The position numbers and the translations under genes were made by a program. A stretch of DNA of 64,000 nucleotides. Source: Enterobacter sp. EA-1. GTDB taxonomy: Bacteria > Pseudomonadota > Gammaproteobacteria > Enterobacterales > Enterobacteriaceae. Positions 22,169-33,497 of this stretch are shown here, piece after piece. The notes below the pieces were generated by a model, which was given only the letters and a program-made list of their open reading frames with translations, was not told the origin of the DNA and made no database searches. The stretch covers positions 1,798,001 to 1,862,000 of the forward strand of contig CP025776.1 in assembly GCA_002886105.1 (NCBI GenBank), given 5' to 3'. Within the stretch, counting starts at the first letter, position 1. Each line of letters starts with the position of its first letter.

Positions 22169-23548
22169 ATGATGGAAAAATTAACCTGTTTTAAAGCTTA
22201 CGATATCCGTGGAAAGCTGGGCGAAGAACTGAATGAAGAGATTGCATGGCGTATTGGCCGCGCCTACGGTGAATACCTGGAAGCCACAGACCATTGTGCT
22301 GGGCGGAGATGTCCGCCAGACCAGCGAGGCGCTGAAAATGGCGCTGGCGAAAGGTCTGCAGGACGCCGGAGTAAATGTACTGGATATCGGACTTTCCGGT
22401 ACCGAAGAGATCTATTTCGCGACCTTCCATCTTGGCGTAGATGGCGGCATTGAAGTGACGGCCAGCCATAATCCGATGGATTACAACGGCATGAAGCTGG
22501 TGCGTAAGGGCGCGCGTCCGATCAGCGGCGACACCGGCCTGCGCGATGTGCAGCGCACCGGCGGAAGCCAATGATTTTCCTCCGGTCAACCCGGACAAAC
22601 GCGGCAGCTATAAACATATCAACCTGCGTGATGCCTACATCGACCATCTGCTGGGGGTATATCGATACCAACAACCTGGAAACCGCTGAAACTGGTGATT
22701 AACTCCGGTAATGGCGCAGCAGGCCCGGTGATCGACGCCATTGAGGCACGTTTTAAGGCCCTCAACGTGCCGGTAACCTTTGTCAAAGTGCATAACGAAC
22801 CGGATGGCACCTTCCCGCACGGTATCCCTAACCCGCTGCTGCCGGAGTGCCGCGCCGATACCCGCAATGCGGTGATTGAGCACCACGCGGATATGGGCAT
22901 CGCGTTTGATGGTGATTTCGACCGTTGCTTCCTGTTCGACGGTGAAGGGCAGTTTATTGAGGGCTACTACATTGTTGGCCTGCTGGCGGAAGCGTTCCTC
23001 GAAAAACATCCGGGGGCGAAGATCATTCATGACCCGCGCCTCTCCTCGGAATACCGTCGACGTTGTCAGCCGCGCGGGCGGCACGCCGGTGATGTCGAAA
23101 ACCGGCCACGCGTTTATTAAAGAGCGCATGCGCGAAGAAGACGCCATTTACGGCGGCGAGATGAGCGCGCACCACTATTTCCGCGACTTTGCCTATTGCG
23201 ACAGCGGCATGATCCCATGGCTGCTGGTGACAGAACTGCTGTGTCTGAAAGGCAAAACGCTGGCCGAACTGGTCAGCGACCGCATGGTGGCGTTCCCGGC
23301 AAGCGGTGAAATCAACAGCAAACTGGCCGATCCGGCAACGGCGATCGCCCGTGTCGAGCAACACTTCACGGCCGGGGCGCAGGAAATTGATCGCACGGAC
23401 GGCATCAGCATCGCGTTTCCGGACTGGCGCTTTAACCTGCGTTCATCCAATACGGAACCGGTTGTGCGCCTCAACGTGGAGTCCCGCCGAGGATGTGCCG
23501 CTGATGGAAGCGCGAACGCAGGAAATTCTGGCGCTGTTGAATCAGTAA
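22169..23548 (+). CDS. manB: Phosphomannomutase
   Basis: ManB (CpsG) interconverts mannose-6-phosphate and mannose-1-phosphate. The phosphoserine loop [13 protein letters not shown], the metal loop FDGDFDRCF and the phosphate-binding [12 protein letters not shown] are all visible. Length is about 456. ATGs at 22169 and 22172 are both possible; GAAGAGG lies just upstream. Errors: CTGGAAG for CTGAAG near 22278 ([11 protein letters not shown]), CCTCGG for CCTGG at 23044-23049 (RLSWNTVDVV), and further indels near 22560, 22660 and 23488. Confidence 0.95.
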
Positions 23549-23561
23549 ATATCAGGCGTTC

Positions 23562-23583
23562 CTCTCCCCTTGGTCGGGGAGAG
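23562..23583 (+). terminator. Hairpin between manB and wcaJ
   Basis: CTCTCCCC and GGGGAGAG form a perfect 8-bp stem with a 6-base loop in the 58-base gap. It lacks a T run, so it is better seen as an mRNA-stabilising or attenuating structure inside the operon than a full terminator. Confidence 0.4.
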
Positions 23584-23606
23584 TGAACATACAGGCAGGT
23601 ACAACG

Positions 23607-25001
23607 ATGACGAATCTAAAAAAGCGCGACCGGGCCAAAACGAATGCATCGTTAATCTCTATCGTGCAGCGCTTCTCCGACATCACCATTATGTTCGGCG
23701 GACTTTGGGTAGTGTGCAAAGTGAATGCGCTGCCGTTTTTCTATGGCTCATCGATGGCTCTGATTACCCTCGGGTCGTCTTCCAGATGATTGGCGGAATG
23801 ACGGATTTTTATCGCTCGGCGGGGCGTCAAAATCATGACCGAACTGACGTTGTTACTGCAGAACTGGACGCTGAGCCTGATTTTCAGCGCGGGGCTGCTG
23901 GCGTTCAGCAATGATTTTGATAATACCTTCAAAATTTACCTCTCCGGGTACCTGTTAACCAGCATGGGGTTAATGATGAGCCGTGCGGTGATCCGCTTTG
24001 GCGCGGGCTGGCTGCGTAACCTGGGTTATAACACCCGCCGCGTCGCGGTGGCGGGGATATGCCGATGGGGCAGGAACTGCTGGAGGGCTTTCGTAACGAG
24101 CCGTGGCTGGGTTTCGATGTGGTCGGTGTTTACCACGATCCGCAACTGGCTGCATTACCACCGGCTGGGCAGGTAACCTCGATCAACTGGTTGATGATGC
24201 CAAGTCCGGCAAAATCCATAACGTCTACATTGCGATGTCGATGAACGATGCCGCCTGTATTAAGAATCTGGTGCGCCAGCTGGCGGATACCACCTGTTCC
24301 GTCATCCTGATCCCCGGATGTCTTTACCTTCAATATCCTGCATTCCCGGGTTGAAGAGGTCAACGGTGTTCCGGTGGTGCCGCTGTATGACACACCGCTG
24401 TCCGGCGTTAACCGCATCCTGAAACGCATTGAAGATATTGTGCTCTCTTCTTTGATTCTGCTGCTGATTTCCCCCGGTGCTGTTGGGCATATCTGTTGCC
24501 GTCAAACTCAGCTCTCCGGGACCGATTATCTTTCGCCAGACGCGCTACGGCATGGATGGTAAACCCATCAAGGTGTGGAAATTCCGCTCCATGAAGGTGA
24601 TGGAGAACGACAAAGTCGTGACCCGGTGGCTACGCAGAACGATCCGCGCGTGACCCGCGTCGGCAGTTTCCTGCGCCGGACTTCGCTGGATGAATTGCCG
24701 CAGTTTATCAATGTGCTGACGGGCGGCATGTCCATTGTCGGGCCTCGCCCGCACGCGGTTGCGCATAACGAGCAATACCGTTCGTTAATTGAAGGCTACA
24801 TGCTGCGTCATAAAGTGAAACCGGGGATCACCGGCTGGGCGCAGATTAATGGCTGGCGCGGTGAAACGGACACGCTGGAAAAAATGGAAAAACGTATTGA
24901 ATTCGACCTCGGAGTACATTCGCGAATGGAGCTTATGGTTCGATATCAAAATCGTTTTTCTGACCATCTTTAAAGGCTTTGTGAACAAAGCGGCGTATTA
25001 A
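23607..25001 (+). CDS. wcaJ: WcaJ, undecaprenyl-phosphate glucose-1-phosphate transferase
   Basis: WcaJ is the membrane initiating transferase that loads glucose-1-phosphate onto undecaprenyl phosphate to start each colanic acid repeat. It has hydrophobic N-terminal segments (RFSDITIMFGGLWVV, LLLQNWTLSLIFSAGLLAF), a CoA-binding-like central domain, and the catalytic C-terminus with VKLSSPGPIIFRQ, KVWKFRSM, SLDELPQFINVLTGGMSIVGPRP and KPGITGWAQINGWRG. 464 residues in E. coli. Errors include CCGGTGG for CCAGG near 24622 (VVTQATQNDPRV) and an extra C near 24475. The stop is at 24999-25001. Confidence 0.95.
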
Positions 25002-25010
25002 GGAAAGGTC

Positions 25011-26492
25011 ATGAGCCTGAGAGAAAAAACCATCAGCGGCGCAAAGTGGTCCGCCATGGCCACGCTGACCATCATTGGTCTGGGGCTGGTGCAGATGACG
25101 GTGCTGGCGCGCATCATCGATAACCACCAGTTTGGTCTGCTGACGATCTCGCTGGTGATTATCGCGCTGGCGGATACGCTGTCCGATTTTGGTATTGCGA
25201 ACTCCATTATTCAGCGCAAAGAGATAAGTCATCTTGAGCTGACCACGCTTTACTGGCTGAACGTCGGGCTGGGGATTGTGGTGTGTGTGGCGGTCTTCTC
25301 CCTGAGCGGCGTGATTGCGGATGTGCTGAATAACCCGGATCTGGCGCCGCTTATCCGGACGCTGTCGCTGGCTTTTGTGGTGATCCCGCATGGCCAGCAG
25401 TTCCGTGCATTGATGCAAAAGGAGCTGGAGTTCAACAAAATCGGCGCGATCGAAACGCTGTCCGTGCTGGCGGGTTTTAGCTTTACGGTGATCAGCGCCT
25501 TTTTTCTGGCCGCTCGCCATGACGGCGATCCTCGGTTATCTGGTTAACAGCGCCGTGCGTACGCTGCTGTTTGGCTATTTTGGCCGTAAGATCTACCGCC
25601 CGGGGCTGCATTTTCACTGGCGTCGGTGAGTTCCAACCTGCGCTTTGGCGCCCTGGTTGACCGCAGACAGCATCATCAATTACGTCAACACTAACCTCTC
25701 AACGCTGGTTCTGGCGCGTATCCTTGGCGCCAGCGTCGCCGGGGGATACAACCCGGCGTACAACGTGGCCGTGGTCCCGCCGATGAAGCTCAACCCGATC
25801 ATTACCCGCGTGCTGTTCCCGGCATTTGCCAAAATTCAGGACGATACCGAAAAGTTGCGCCTGAACTTCTACAAGCTGCTGTCGGTGGTGGGGATCATCA
25901 ACTTTCCTGTCCTGCTCGGACTGATGGTGGTGTCAAACAACTTCGTGCCGCTGGTCTTCGGTGACAAATGGAGCAGCATTATTCCCATCCTGCAACTGTT
26001 GTGCATCGTCGGCTTGCTACGCGCGGTAGGAAACCCGATCGGTTCGCTGTTGATGGCGAAAGCGCGGGTGGATATCAGCTTTAAATTCAACGTTTTTAAA
26101 ACGTTTCTTTTTATTCCCGCCATTATTATCGGCGGGCACACGGGTGGCGCGCTGGGCGTCACCCTCGGCTTCTCCTGCTGGTACAAATCATTAATACCGT
26201 GCTGAGCTATTTCGTGATGATCAAACCGGTGCTCGGCTCCAGCTACCGCCAGTACATTTTGAGCCTGTGGCTGCCGTTCTACCTCTCATTGCCGACGCTG
26301 GTGGTGAGCTACGGTCTGGGGCTGGCGCTGAACGGCCATCTGCCGCTTGCCGCCATGCTGGCCATTCAGGTGGCGGCGGGCGTGGTGGCGTTCATGCTGA
26401 TGCTGGTGGTGTCGCGCAATGCGCTGGTGGTGGAGATGAAGCGCCAGTTTTGCCGTAACGAGAAATTAAAAACGCTGCTCCGCGCAGGCTAA
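25011..26492 (+). CDS. wzxC: WzxC, colanic acid flippase
   Basis: WzxC is the MOP-superfamily polysaccharide transporter that flips the undecaprenyl-linked repeat across the inner membrane. Many membrane helices are visible: IIGLGLVQMTVLARI, FGLLTISLVIIALADTL, YWLNVGLGIVVCVAVFSL, LLSVVGIINFPVLL and LPTLVVSYGLGLAL. 492 residues in E. coli. CCTGG appears as CCCTGG near 25650 (RFGAWLTAD), and as CCCGG near 25753, turning GGYNLAYN into GGYNPAYN. Other indels lie near 25515, 25622, 25915 and 26172. Confidence 0.95.
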
Positions 26493-26524
26493 GAAACGTT
26501 ATTGAACCCCTTTAAGAGGTCGCT

Positions 26525-27804
26525 ATGAAATTATTGATCCTTGGCAATCATACCTGCGGTAACCGTGGTGACAGCGCAATATTACGCGGATTGCTGGATG
26601 CTATTGCCCTGATTGAGCCTGATGCAGACGTGGATGTGATGAGCCGCTATCCGGTGAGTTCATCCTCGGTTGTTAAATCGCCCGGTGATGGGCGACCCGC
26701 TGTACAGCCAAATGAAAGAACACAACAATGCCGCCGGATTGATGGGGCGGGTCAAGAAAGTCCTGCGTCGCCGTTATCAGCACCAGTGCTGCTTTCCCGG
26801 GTGACCGATACCGGCAAACTGCGCAATATTGCCATTGCGCAGGGGTTTACTGATTTTGTGCGCCTGCTTTCCGGCTATGACGCCATTATTCAGGTCGGCG
26901 GTTCCTTCTTTGTTGATCTGTATGGCGTACCGCAGTTTGAACATGCGCTCTGCACGTTTATGGCGAAAAAGCCGCTGTATATGATCGGCCACAGCGTTGG
27001 GCCGTTCCAGAACGAGCCGTTCAACCAACTGGCCAATTATGTCTTCGGCCATTGCCGCTGATCCTGCGCGAAACCGTTAGCCTTAATTTGATGAAGCAAA
27101 GCAACATCACCACCGACAAAGTGGAGCAGGGCGTGGATACCGCCCCGGCTGGTGGAGCATCACCAGTGCCGATTTTGTGGCCAGCTATGCGGTGCAGCAC
27201 TGGCTGGATCTGGCGGCGAAAGAGAAGACGGTGGCGATCACGCTGCGTGAACTGGCGCCATTCGACAAGCGTCTGAACACCACTCAACAGGCCTATGAGC
27301 AGGCTTTTGCCGGCGTCGTCAACCGCATTATTGATGCGGGTTATCAGGTGATCGCGCTGTCGACCTGCACCGGTATTGATAGTTACAACAAAGATGACCG
27401 CATGGTGGCGCTCAATTTACGTCAGTATGTCAGCGACCCGTCGCGCTACCACGTGGTGATGGACGAACTGAACGATCTGGAAATGGGCAAAATCCTCGGC
27501 GCCTGCGATTTAACCGTCGGGACGCGTCTGCACTCCGCCATTATTTCGATGAACTTCGGCACACCGGCGATCGCCATCAACTACGAACACAAATCCGCCG
27601 GGATTATGCAGCAGTTGGGAATGCCGGAGATGGCGGTGGATATCCGTCATCTGCTTGATGGTTCTCTGGCGGCAATGGCGGCGGATACCCTCGGGCAACT
27701 GCCTGCCATTAACGCGCGACTGTCGGTCGCCGTAGCAGCGGAACGGGAGCAGGGAATGAAGATGGTGAAATCGGTGCTGGATCGCGTGCAGGGGGGAGAA
27801 ATGA
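26525..27804 (+). CDS. wcaK: WcaK, colanic acid pyruvyltransferase family protein
   Basis: WcaK belongs to the polysaccharide pyruvyltransferase family and is thought to add the pyruvyl group to the colanic acid terminal galactose. Seen are MKLLILGNHTCGNRGDSAILRGLLDA, NIAIAQGFTDFVRLLSGYDAIIQVGGSFFVDLYG, TVAITLRELAPFDKRL, VIALSTCTGIDSYNKDDRMVAL and LTVGTRLHSAIISMNFGTPAIAINYEHKSAGIM. The stop at 27802-27804 overlaps the wcaL ATG once an extra G in the GGGGGG run near 27791 is discounted. Other errors lie near 26665, 27055 and 27150. Confidence 0.93.
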
Positions 27805-29021
27805 AAGTCAGCTTCTTTTGCTGAAGTTTCCTTTAGCGTCTGAAACGTTTGTTCTTAACCAGATTGTCGCCTTTATTAACATGGGTTTTGAGGGTGGAGA
27901 TTGTCGCCCTGCATAAGGGCGATATGAATAACACCCACGCAGCGTATACGGAGTATAAGCTGGCCGAAAAAACGCACTGGTTGCTGGCGGAGCCGGAAGG
28001 GAAACTGGCGAAACTGAGTTACCGCGTGCAGGCAATCACACGGGGTTGCTTGAAGCCCTCGACGTGGAAAGCGCTGAATATGTCGCGCTATGGCGACGAA
28101 GCGCGCAACCTGATCCTCTCGGCTATCTGTGCGCTTGCACCTCGCGCCTTTACTGCCGATGTGTTTATCGCCCATTTTGGCCCGGCTGGCGTGACAGCGG
28201 CGAAACTGCGTGAGCTTGGGGTGCTGAAGGGCAAAATTGCCACGGTTTTCCATGGTATTGATGTCTCACACCGCGAAGTTCTGAACCACTACACGCCAGA
28301 GTATCAGCGGTTATTCCAGCGCGGCGACCTGATGTTGCCGATCAGTGATTTATGGGCGGGCCGGTTGAAAATATGGGCTGCCCGGAGCAGAAAAATCGCC
28401 GTCTCGCGTATGGGCGTCGACATGACGCGCTTTAGCCTGCGACCGGTTAAAACGCCGGGAAGCCCGTTGCAAATTATCTCTGTCGCCCGCCTGACCGAGA
28501 AGAAAGGGCTGCATGTAGCGATTGAAGCCTGTCGTCTGCTGAAAGCGCGCGGCGTGGCGTTCAAATATCGCATTCTCGGTATTGGCCCATGGGAACGGCG
28601 CTTGCGCACCCTGATTGAACAGTTCCAGTTGGAAGACGTGATCGAGATGCCGGGCTTTAAACCGAGCCATGAAGTCAAAGCGCTACTGGATGAAGCAGAT
28701 GTGTTTCTGCTGCCGTCCATTACCGGCGCGGATGGTGATATGGAAGGGATCCCCGTCGCGCTAATGGAGGCGATGGCGGTGGGGATTCCGGTGGTCTCGA
28801 CGGTGCACAGCGGCATTCCGGAGCTGATTGACGCTGGCGCGTCCGGCTGGCTGGTGCCGGAAAAGGATGCTGAGGCGCTGGCGCAGCGTTTAGCCGCTTT
28901 CGGTACCATGCAGGATAGCGATCTCACCCCGGTGGTGACCCGGGCACGCGCAAAAGTCGAAGCTGACTTCAACCAAAAAATCATCAACCAGCAACTGGCA
29001 AGTCTGTTGCAAACGCTTTAA
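27801..29021 (+). CDS. wcaL: WcaL, colanic acid glycosyltransferase (GT4)
   Basis: WcaL is a GT4-family galactosyltransferase-like enzyme of the pathway. Blocks are MKVSFFLLKFPLASETFVLNQI, FIAHFGPAGVTAAKLRELGVL, TVFHGIDVSHREVLNHYTPEY, VSRMGVDMTRFSLRPV, ISVARLTEKKGLHVAIEA and the donor-binding GADGDMEGIPVALMEAMAVGIPVVST. 406 residues in E. coli. A missing T near 27817 and an extra G near 27893 shift the first 30 codons, so the frame only looks open from 27849. It overlaps wcaK (ATGA) and is followed by wcaM. Confidence 0.94.
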
Positions 29022-29032
29022 ACAGAGGTTTT

Positions 29033-30457
29033 ATGACCGCCAGCAAATCATCTACATCCTTCACCCGACGCTCCTTTCTCGCCGCCAGTTCAGCACTGGC
29101 GGCATTACCCTCCTGCATACCTTGAGCCGCGCGCGTGCCATTGGCGGCAATGGCACTGTCGATATTCGTCAATATAACCATAACGATTGGCCTGCGGCGC
29201 TTAACGATGCCTTTGCCGCCGGGCAAACGGTCGAGATCCCGGCAGGGCTGGTGTGTGACAATATCAATACCGGGATTTTCATTCCGCCGAGGCAAAACGT
29301 TGCTGGTGCGTGGTGCGCTGAAAGGCAATGGTCGTGGGCGTTTGGTGCTGCAGGATGGCAGCCGTGTTATCGGCGAGGACGGCGGAAGTTTTTACAATAT
29401 CACGCTGGATGTGCGCGGCTCCGATTGCGAGATCAAAGGGTTGTCGATGAGCGGCTATGGGCCGGTGATGCAGATCTATATTGGCGGCAAAGAGAAGCGG
29501 GTGATGCGCAATTTGCTGATTGATCACATCACGGTGACAAAAGCCAATTACGGCATTCTGCGCCGAGGGCTACCATAACCAGTTTGACGGGGTGCGCATC
29601 ACCAATGGTCGCTTCCAGTGAGTTGCAGGGTGACGCCATTGAGTGGAATGTCGCCATCAACGATCGCAACATTCTGATTTCCGACCATGTGATTGAGAAT
29701 ATCGACTGTACCAACGGCAAGATCAACTGGGGCATTGGCATTGGTCTGGCGGGCAGCACTTACGACAACGCCTATCCGGAGGATCAGGCGGTGAAAAACT
29801 TTGTCGTCGCCAATATCACCGGCAGCAACTGCCGCCAACTGGTGCATGTGGAGAACGGCAAGCACTTCATTATTCGTAACGTGAAAGCGCGTAACATCAC
29901 GCCGGATTTCAGTAAAAAGGCGGGGCTTGATAACGCCACGGTGGCGATTTATGGCTGCGACAACTTTGTGATTGATAACGTCAGTATGGACAATAGCGCC
30001 GGTATGTTGATTGGCTATGGCGTGATCAAGGGGAACTACCTCTCCATTCCGCAGAATTTTAAGCTAAACGATATTCGCCGGAGGATAACACCAGCAGTAA
30101 ATACAAGCTGCGCGGTATCCAGATCTCTTCTGGCAATGCTACCTCGTTTGTGGCGATTACTAACGTGAAAATGCAGCAAGCCACGCTGGAACTGCATAAC
30201 CAGCCTCAGCATCTTTTCTTACGCAATATCAACGTTATGCAGCAGGCATCGGTGGGCCCGGCGTTGAAACTAAACTTTGATTTACGCAAAGATGTGCGGG
30301 GGGCGTTTTATGGCAAAACAGGATACGTTGCTGTCCCTCGGCGAACGTGCATGCGGTTAATGAGCACGGGCAAAGTTCAGTGGACATCGACCGCGTCGAT
30401 CAGCACGTGGTGAATACCGATAATCTGAATTTCCGCTTGCCTGCGAAAAAGTCGTAA
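29033..30457 (+). CDS. wcaM: WcaM, colanic acid biosynthesis protein with Tat-like signal
   Basis: WcaM is the last gene of the colanic acid operon; its exact role is unsettled. It has a right-handed parallel beta-helix/pectate-lyase-like fold. The N-terminus carries [15 protein letters not shown], a twin-arginine type signal that suggests folded export to the periplasm. Later blocks are [98 protein letters not shown] and [22 protein letters not shown]. 464 residues in E. coli, about 475 here. Errors near 29105, 29293, 29565, 30080 and 30330. Confidence 0.93.
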
Positions 30458-30642
30458 TGGCCGCAAGCCGGGGCTTTTACGATAAATCCCCGGTGCTTTG
30501 CCCCGTGGGGGTTAGGATTACATCTACTGCTTGCTCGTGACATTCGGCGTAACATCTTTCACTGTCGCACGCTGCGAACCCACTGGCTAAAGCAGGGTAA
30601 AGGTTTATAATTCATCCCATTATTTATAGGTGGAAGAAATCA

Positions 30643-31534
30643 ATGGTTAATTTGAAAGCAGTTATTCCGGTAGCAGGTCTGGGAATGCATATGCTCCCCG
30701 CGACAAAAGCGATTCCTAAAGAGATGCTGCCGATCGTCGACAAGCCGATGATTCAATACATCGTCGACGAAGTTGTTGCTGCAGGGATCAAAGAAATCGT
30801 TCTGGTGACTCATTCGTCAAAAATGCCGTTGAGAACCACTTCGACACCTCTTATGAGCTTGAAGCGCTGCTCGAACAGCGTGTTAAGCGTCAATTGCTGG
30901 CAGAAGTTCAGTCCATCTGCCCGCCAGTGCGTGACCATTATGAACGTGCGTCAGGCGCAGCCGCTGGGCCCGACACTCTATTTTGTGCGCGCGTCCGATC
31001 GTGGGTGATAATCCGTTCATTGTTGTGCTGCCGGATATTGTGCTGGATACCGCGACTGCCGACCCGCTGCGCTATAACCTTGCCGCCATGGTGGCGCGTT
31101 TTGCTGAGACCGGCCGTAGCCGGTGCTGGCGAAGCGTATGAAAGGCGATCTTTCTGAGTATTCCGTCATTCAGACCAAAGAGCCGCTGGACAGCGAAGGT
31201 AAAGTGAGCCGCATCGTGCAGTTTATTGAAAAACCGGATCAGCCGCAGACGCTGGATTCTGACCTGATGGCAGTGGGCCGCTATGTGCTTTCTGCGGACA
31301 TCTGGCATGAGCTGGAAAAAACCGAGCCGGGCGCCTCGGGGACGTATTCAGCTAACGGATGCTATCGCTGAACTGGCGAACAAACAGTCGGTTGATGCGA
31401 TGCTGATGACTGGCGACAGCTATGATTGCGGTAAAAAAATGGGTTACATGCAGGCGTTTGTAAACTACGGGTTGCGTAATCTGAAAGAAGGGCAGAAATT
31501 CCGCGACAGCATCAAGAAATTGCTGGTACAGTAA
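30643..31534 (+). CDS. galF: GalF, UTP-glucose-1-phosphate uridylyltransferase subunit/homologue
   Basis: GalF is a GalU paralogue thought to modulate the UDP-glucose pool; it usually marks the left edge of O-antigen or capsule loci. [36 protein letters not shown] shows the GalF-type MHM in place of the TRM of GalU. The C-terminus [30 protein letters not shown] matches. 297 residues expected. CCTCGG at 31334-31339 replaces CCTGG ([12 protein letters not shown]), and further indels lie near 30822, 30925, 30985 and 31120. The short gap before it (30458-30642) holds its promoter; the next gene is gnd, with no capsule genes between them. Confidence 0.95.
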
Positions 31535-31819
31535 TCAATAACTGATTACTTATTAAAGACATAACTGAAGGCGAGTAACCATTGCAGCATTCTTTGCCTG
31601 TGATTTGCTCGTCTTTACTTTTCTGCAATTTCTCATTTCTTCCTGACTCATCAGCTGTGCATTTCTGCAGACTTCATTTGTGTTAACACTTGCTGTCACT
31701 ATACGTTTCAGCATGTGTTTTCGTATAGCTTTGGCATCCGCTATTAAGTAACATACGGTTCACTTACGCCCCGCTGGTTCCATTGACGGCTGGGTAACCA
31801 CACCTGACAGGAGTATGTA
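31535..31819. other. galF-gnd gap: no capsule locus
   Basis: This 285-base AT-rich gap holds no gene that I can support. In Klebsiella the whole K (capsule) locus sits between galF and gnd, and in E. coli the O-antigen genes do. Here only the presumed gnd promoter and leader remain, with GACAGGAG as the gnd ribosome site. Confidence 0.6.
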
Positions 31820-33233
31820 ATGTCCAAGCAACAAATCGGCGTTGTTGGTATGGCCGTGATGGGGCGCAACCCGGCGCTTAACATTGAAAGCCGTGGCTAT
31901 ACCGTTTCCGTTTTCAACCGCTCCCGCGAAAAAACCGAAGAAGTAGTTGCCGAAAACCCGGTGCAAAAAGCTGGTTCCTTACTACACCGTTAAAGAATTT
32001 GTTGAATCTCTGGAAACCCCGCGTCGCATCCTGCTGATGGTGAAAGCGGGCGAGGGTACCGATAAAGCTATCGAGTCCCTGGAAACCTTATCTGGCAAAA
32101 GGCGACATCATTATCGATGGCGGCAACACGTTCTTCCAGGACACTATTCGTCGTAACCGCGAACTCTCTGCGGAAGGCTTCAACTTTATCGGCACCGGGG
32201 TATCCGGTGGTGAAGAAGGCGCGCTGAAAGGCCCGTCTATCATGCCCTCGGCGGCCAGAAAGATGCTTACGAACTGGTTGCCCCAATTCTGACTAAAATC
32301 GCAGCCGTTGCTGAAGATGGTGAACCGTGCGTGACCTATATCGGTCCGGACGGCGCGGGTCACTATGTAAAAATGGTGCACAACGGCATTGAATACGGTG
32401 ACATGCAGCTGATTGCCGAAGCCTATGCACTGCTGAAAGGCGGCCTGAATCTCTCCAATGAAGAGCTGGCGAAAACTTTCAGCGAGTGGAACGCTGGCGA
32501 GCTGAGCAGCTATCTGATCGACATCACCAAAGATATTTTCACCAAGAAAGATGACGAAGGTAAATACCCTCGGTTGATGTGATTCTGGATGAAGCAGCAA
32601 ACAAAGGTACCGGCAAATGGACCAGCCAGAGCTCGCTGGATCTGGGCGAACCGCTGTCGCTGATCACCGAGTCCGTATTTGCACGCTACATCTCCTCGCT
32701 GGAAAGAGCAGCGTGTTGCTGCATCTAAAGTGCTGTCTGGTCCGCAGGCGACACCGGCTGGCGACAAAGCTGAATTTATCGAGAAAGTCCGCCGTGCACT
32801 GTACCTCGGTAAAATCGTCTCTTATGCGCAGGGCTTCTCCCAACTGCGTGCTGCTTCCGACGAGCACAACTGGGATCTGAACTATGGTGAGATCGCGAAG
32901 ATTTTCCGTGCTGGCTGCATTATCCGTGCGCAGTTCCTGCAGAAAATCACCGACGCCTATGCGGAGACACCGGCCATTGCTAACTTGTTGTTGGCGCCGT
33001 ACTTCAAGCAAATCGCTGATGACTACCAGCAAGCGCTGCGTGACGTTGTTGCCTATGCGGTACAGAACGGTATCCCGGTTCCGACTTTCTCTGCTGCCGT
33101 CGCTTACTACGACAGCTACCGCTCTGCGGTGCTGCCTGCCAACCTGATTCAGGCGCAGCGTGATTACTTTGGTGCGCATACCTACAAACGCACTGACAAA
33201 GATGGCGTGTTCCATACCGAATGGCTGGATTAA
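31820..33233 (+). CDS. gnd: 6-phosphogluconate dehydrogenase, decarboxylating
   Basis: Gnd oxidises 6-phosphogluconate to ribulose-5-phosphate with CO2 release and NADPH formation. The NADP motif [10 protein letters not shown], the substrate region [25 protein letters not shown] and the end [20 protein letters not shown] match E. coli Gnd (468). CCTGG sites are altered at 31871-31875 (CCCGG, turning GRNLALN into GRNPALN), 32245-32251 ([19 protein letters not shown]) and near 32568 ([18 protein letters not shown]); CTGAAA reads CTGGAAA near 32700. It is followed by a strong terminator. Confidence 0.97.
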
Positions 33234-33260
33234 TCTGATAATCAGTCGCCTGTAAAAGTA

Positions 33261-33287
33261 AGCCCGGTTACTGCAACCGGGCTTTTT
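33261..33287 (+). terminator. Rho-independent terminator after gnd
   Basis: AGCCCGGTT at 33261-33269 pairs with AACCGGGCT at 33275-33283, followed by a T run. It lies 28 bases after the gnd stop on the same strand. The rest of the gap to ugd (to 33497) is leader sequence without a recognisable gene. Confidence 0.9.
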
Positions 33288-33497
33288 ATTCCGCTGAATC
33301 GCCGCTGTTACGGGACGTCCTCTTCATTTTGCTCTCTGCTGCCTGCTAAACCGCGCATAAACGCCGCTGTTGCCCGCTGTTTGACGCCTTGACAGTCCCT
33401 CAACAGAAGAGGTAAAAACCCCAACAGTTATTGATATTAAGCGGTGGCGGCGGTATCGCCACCTCCGGTTCATACACTCACAAAAGTTGCTTATCGA

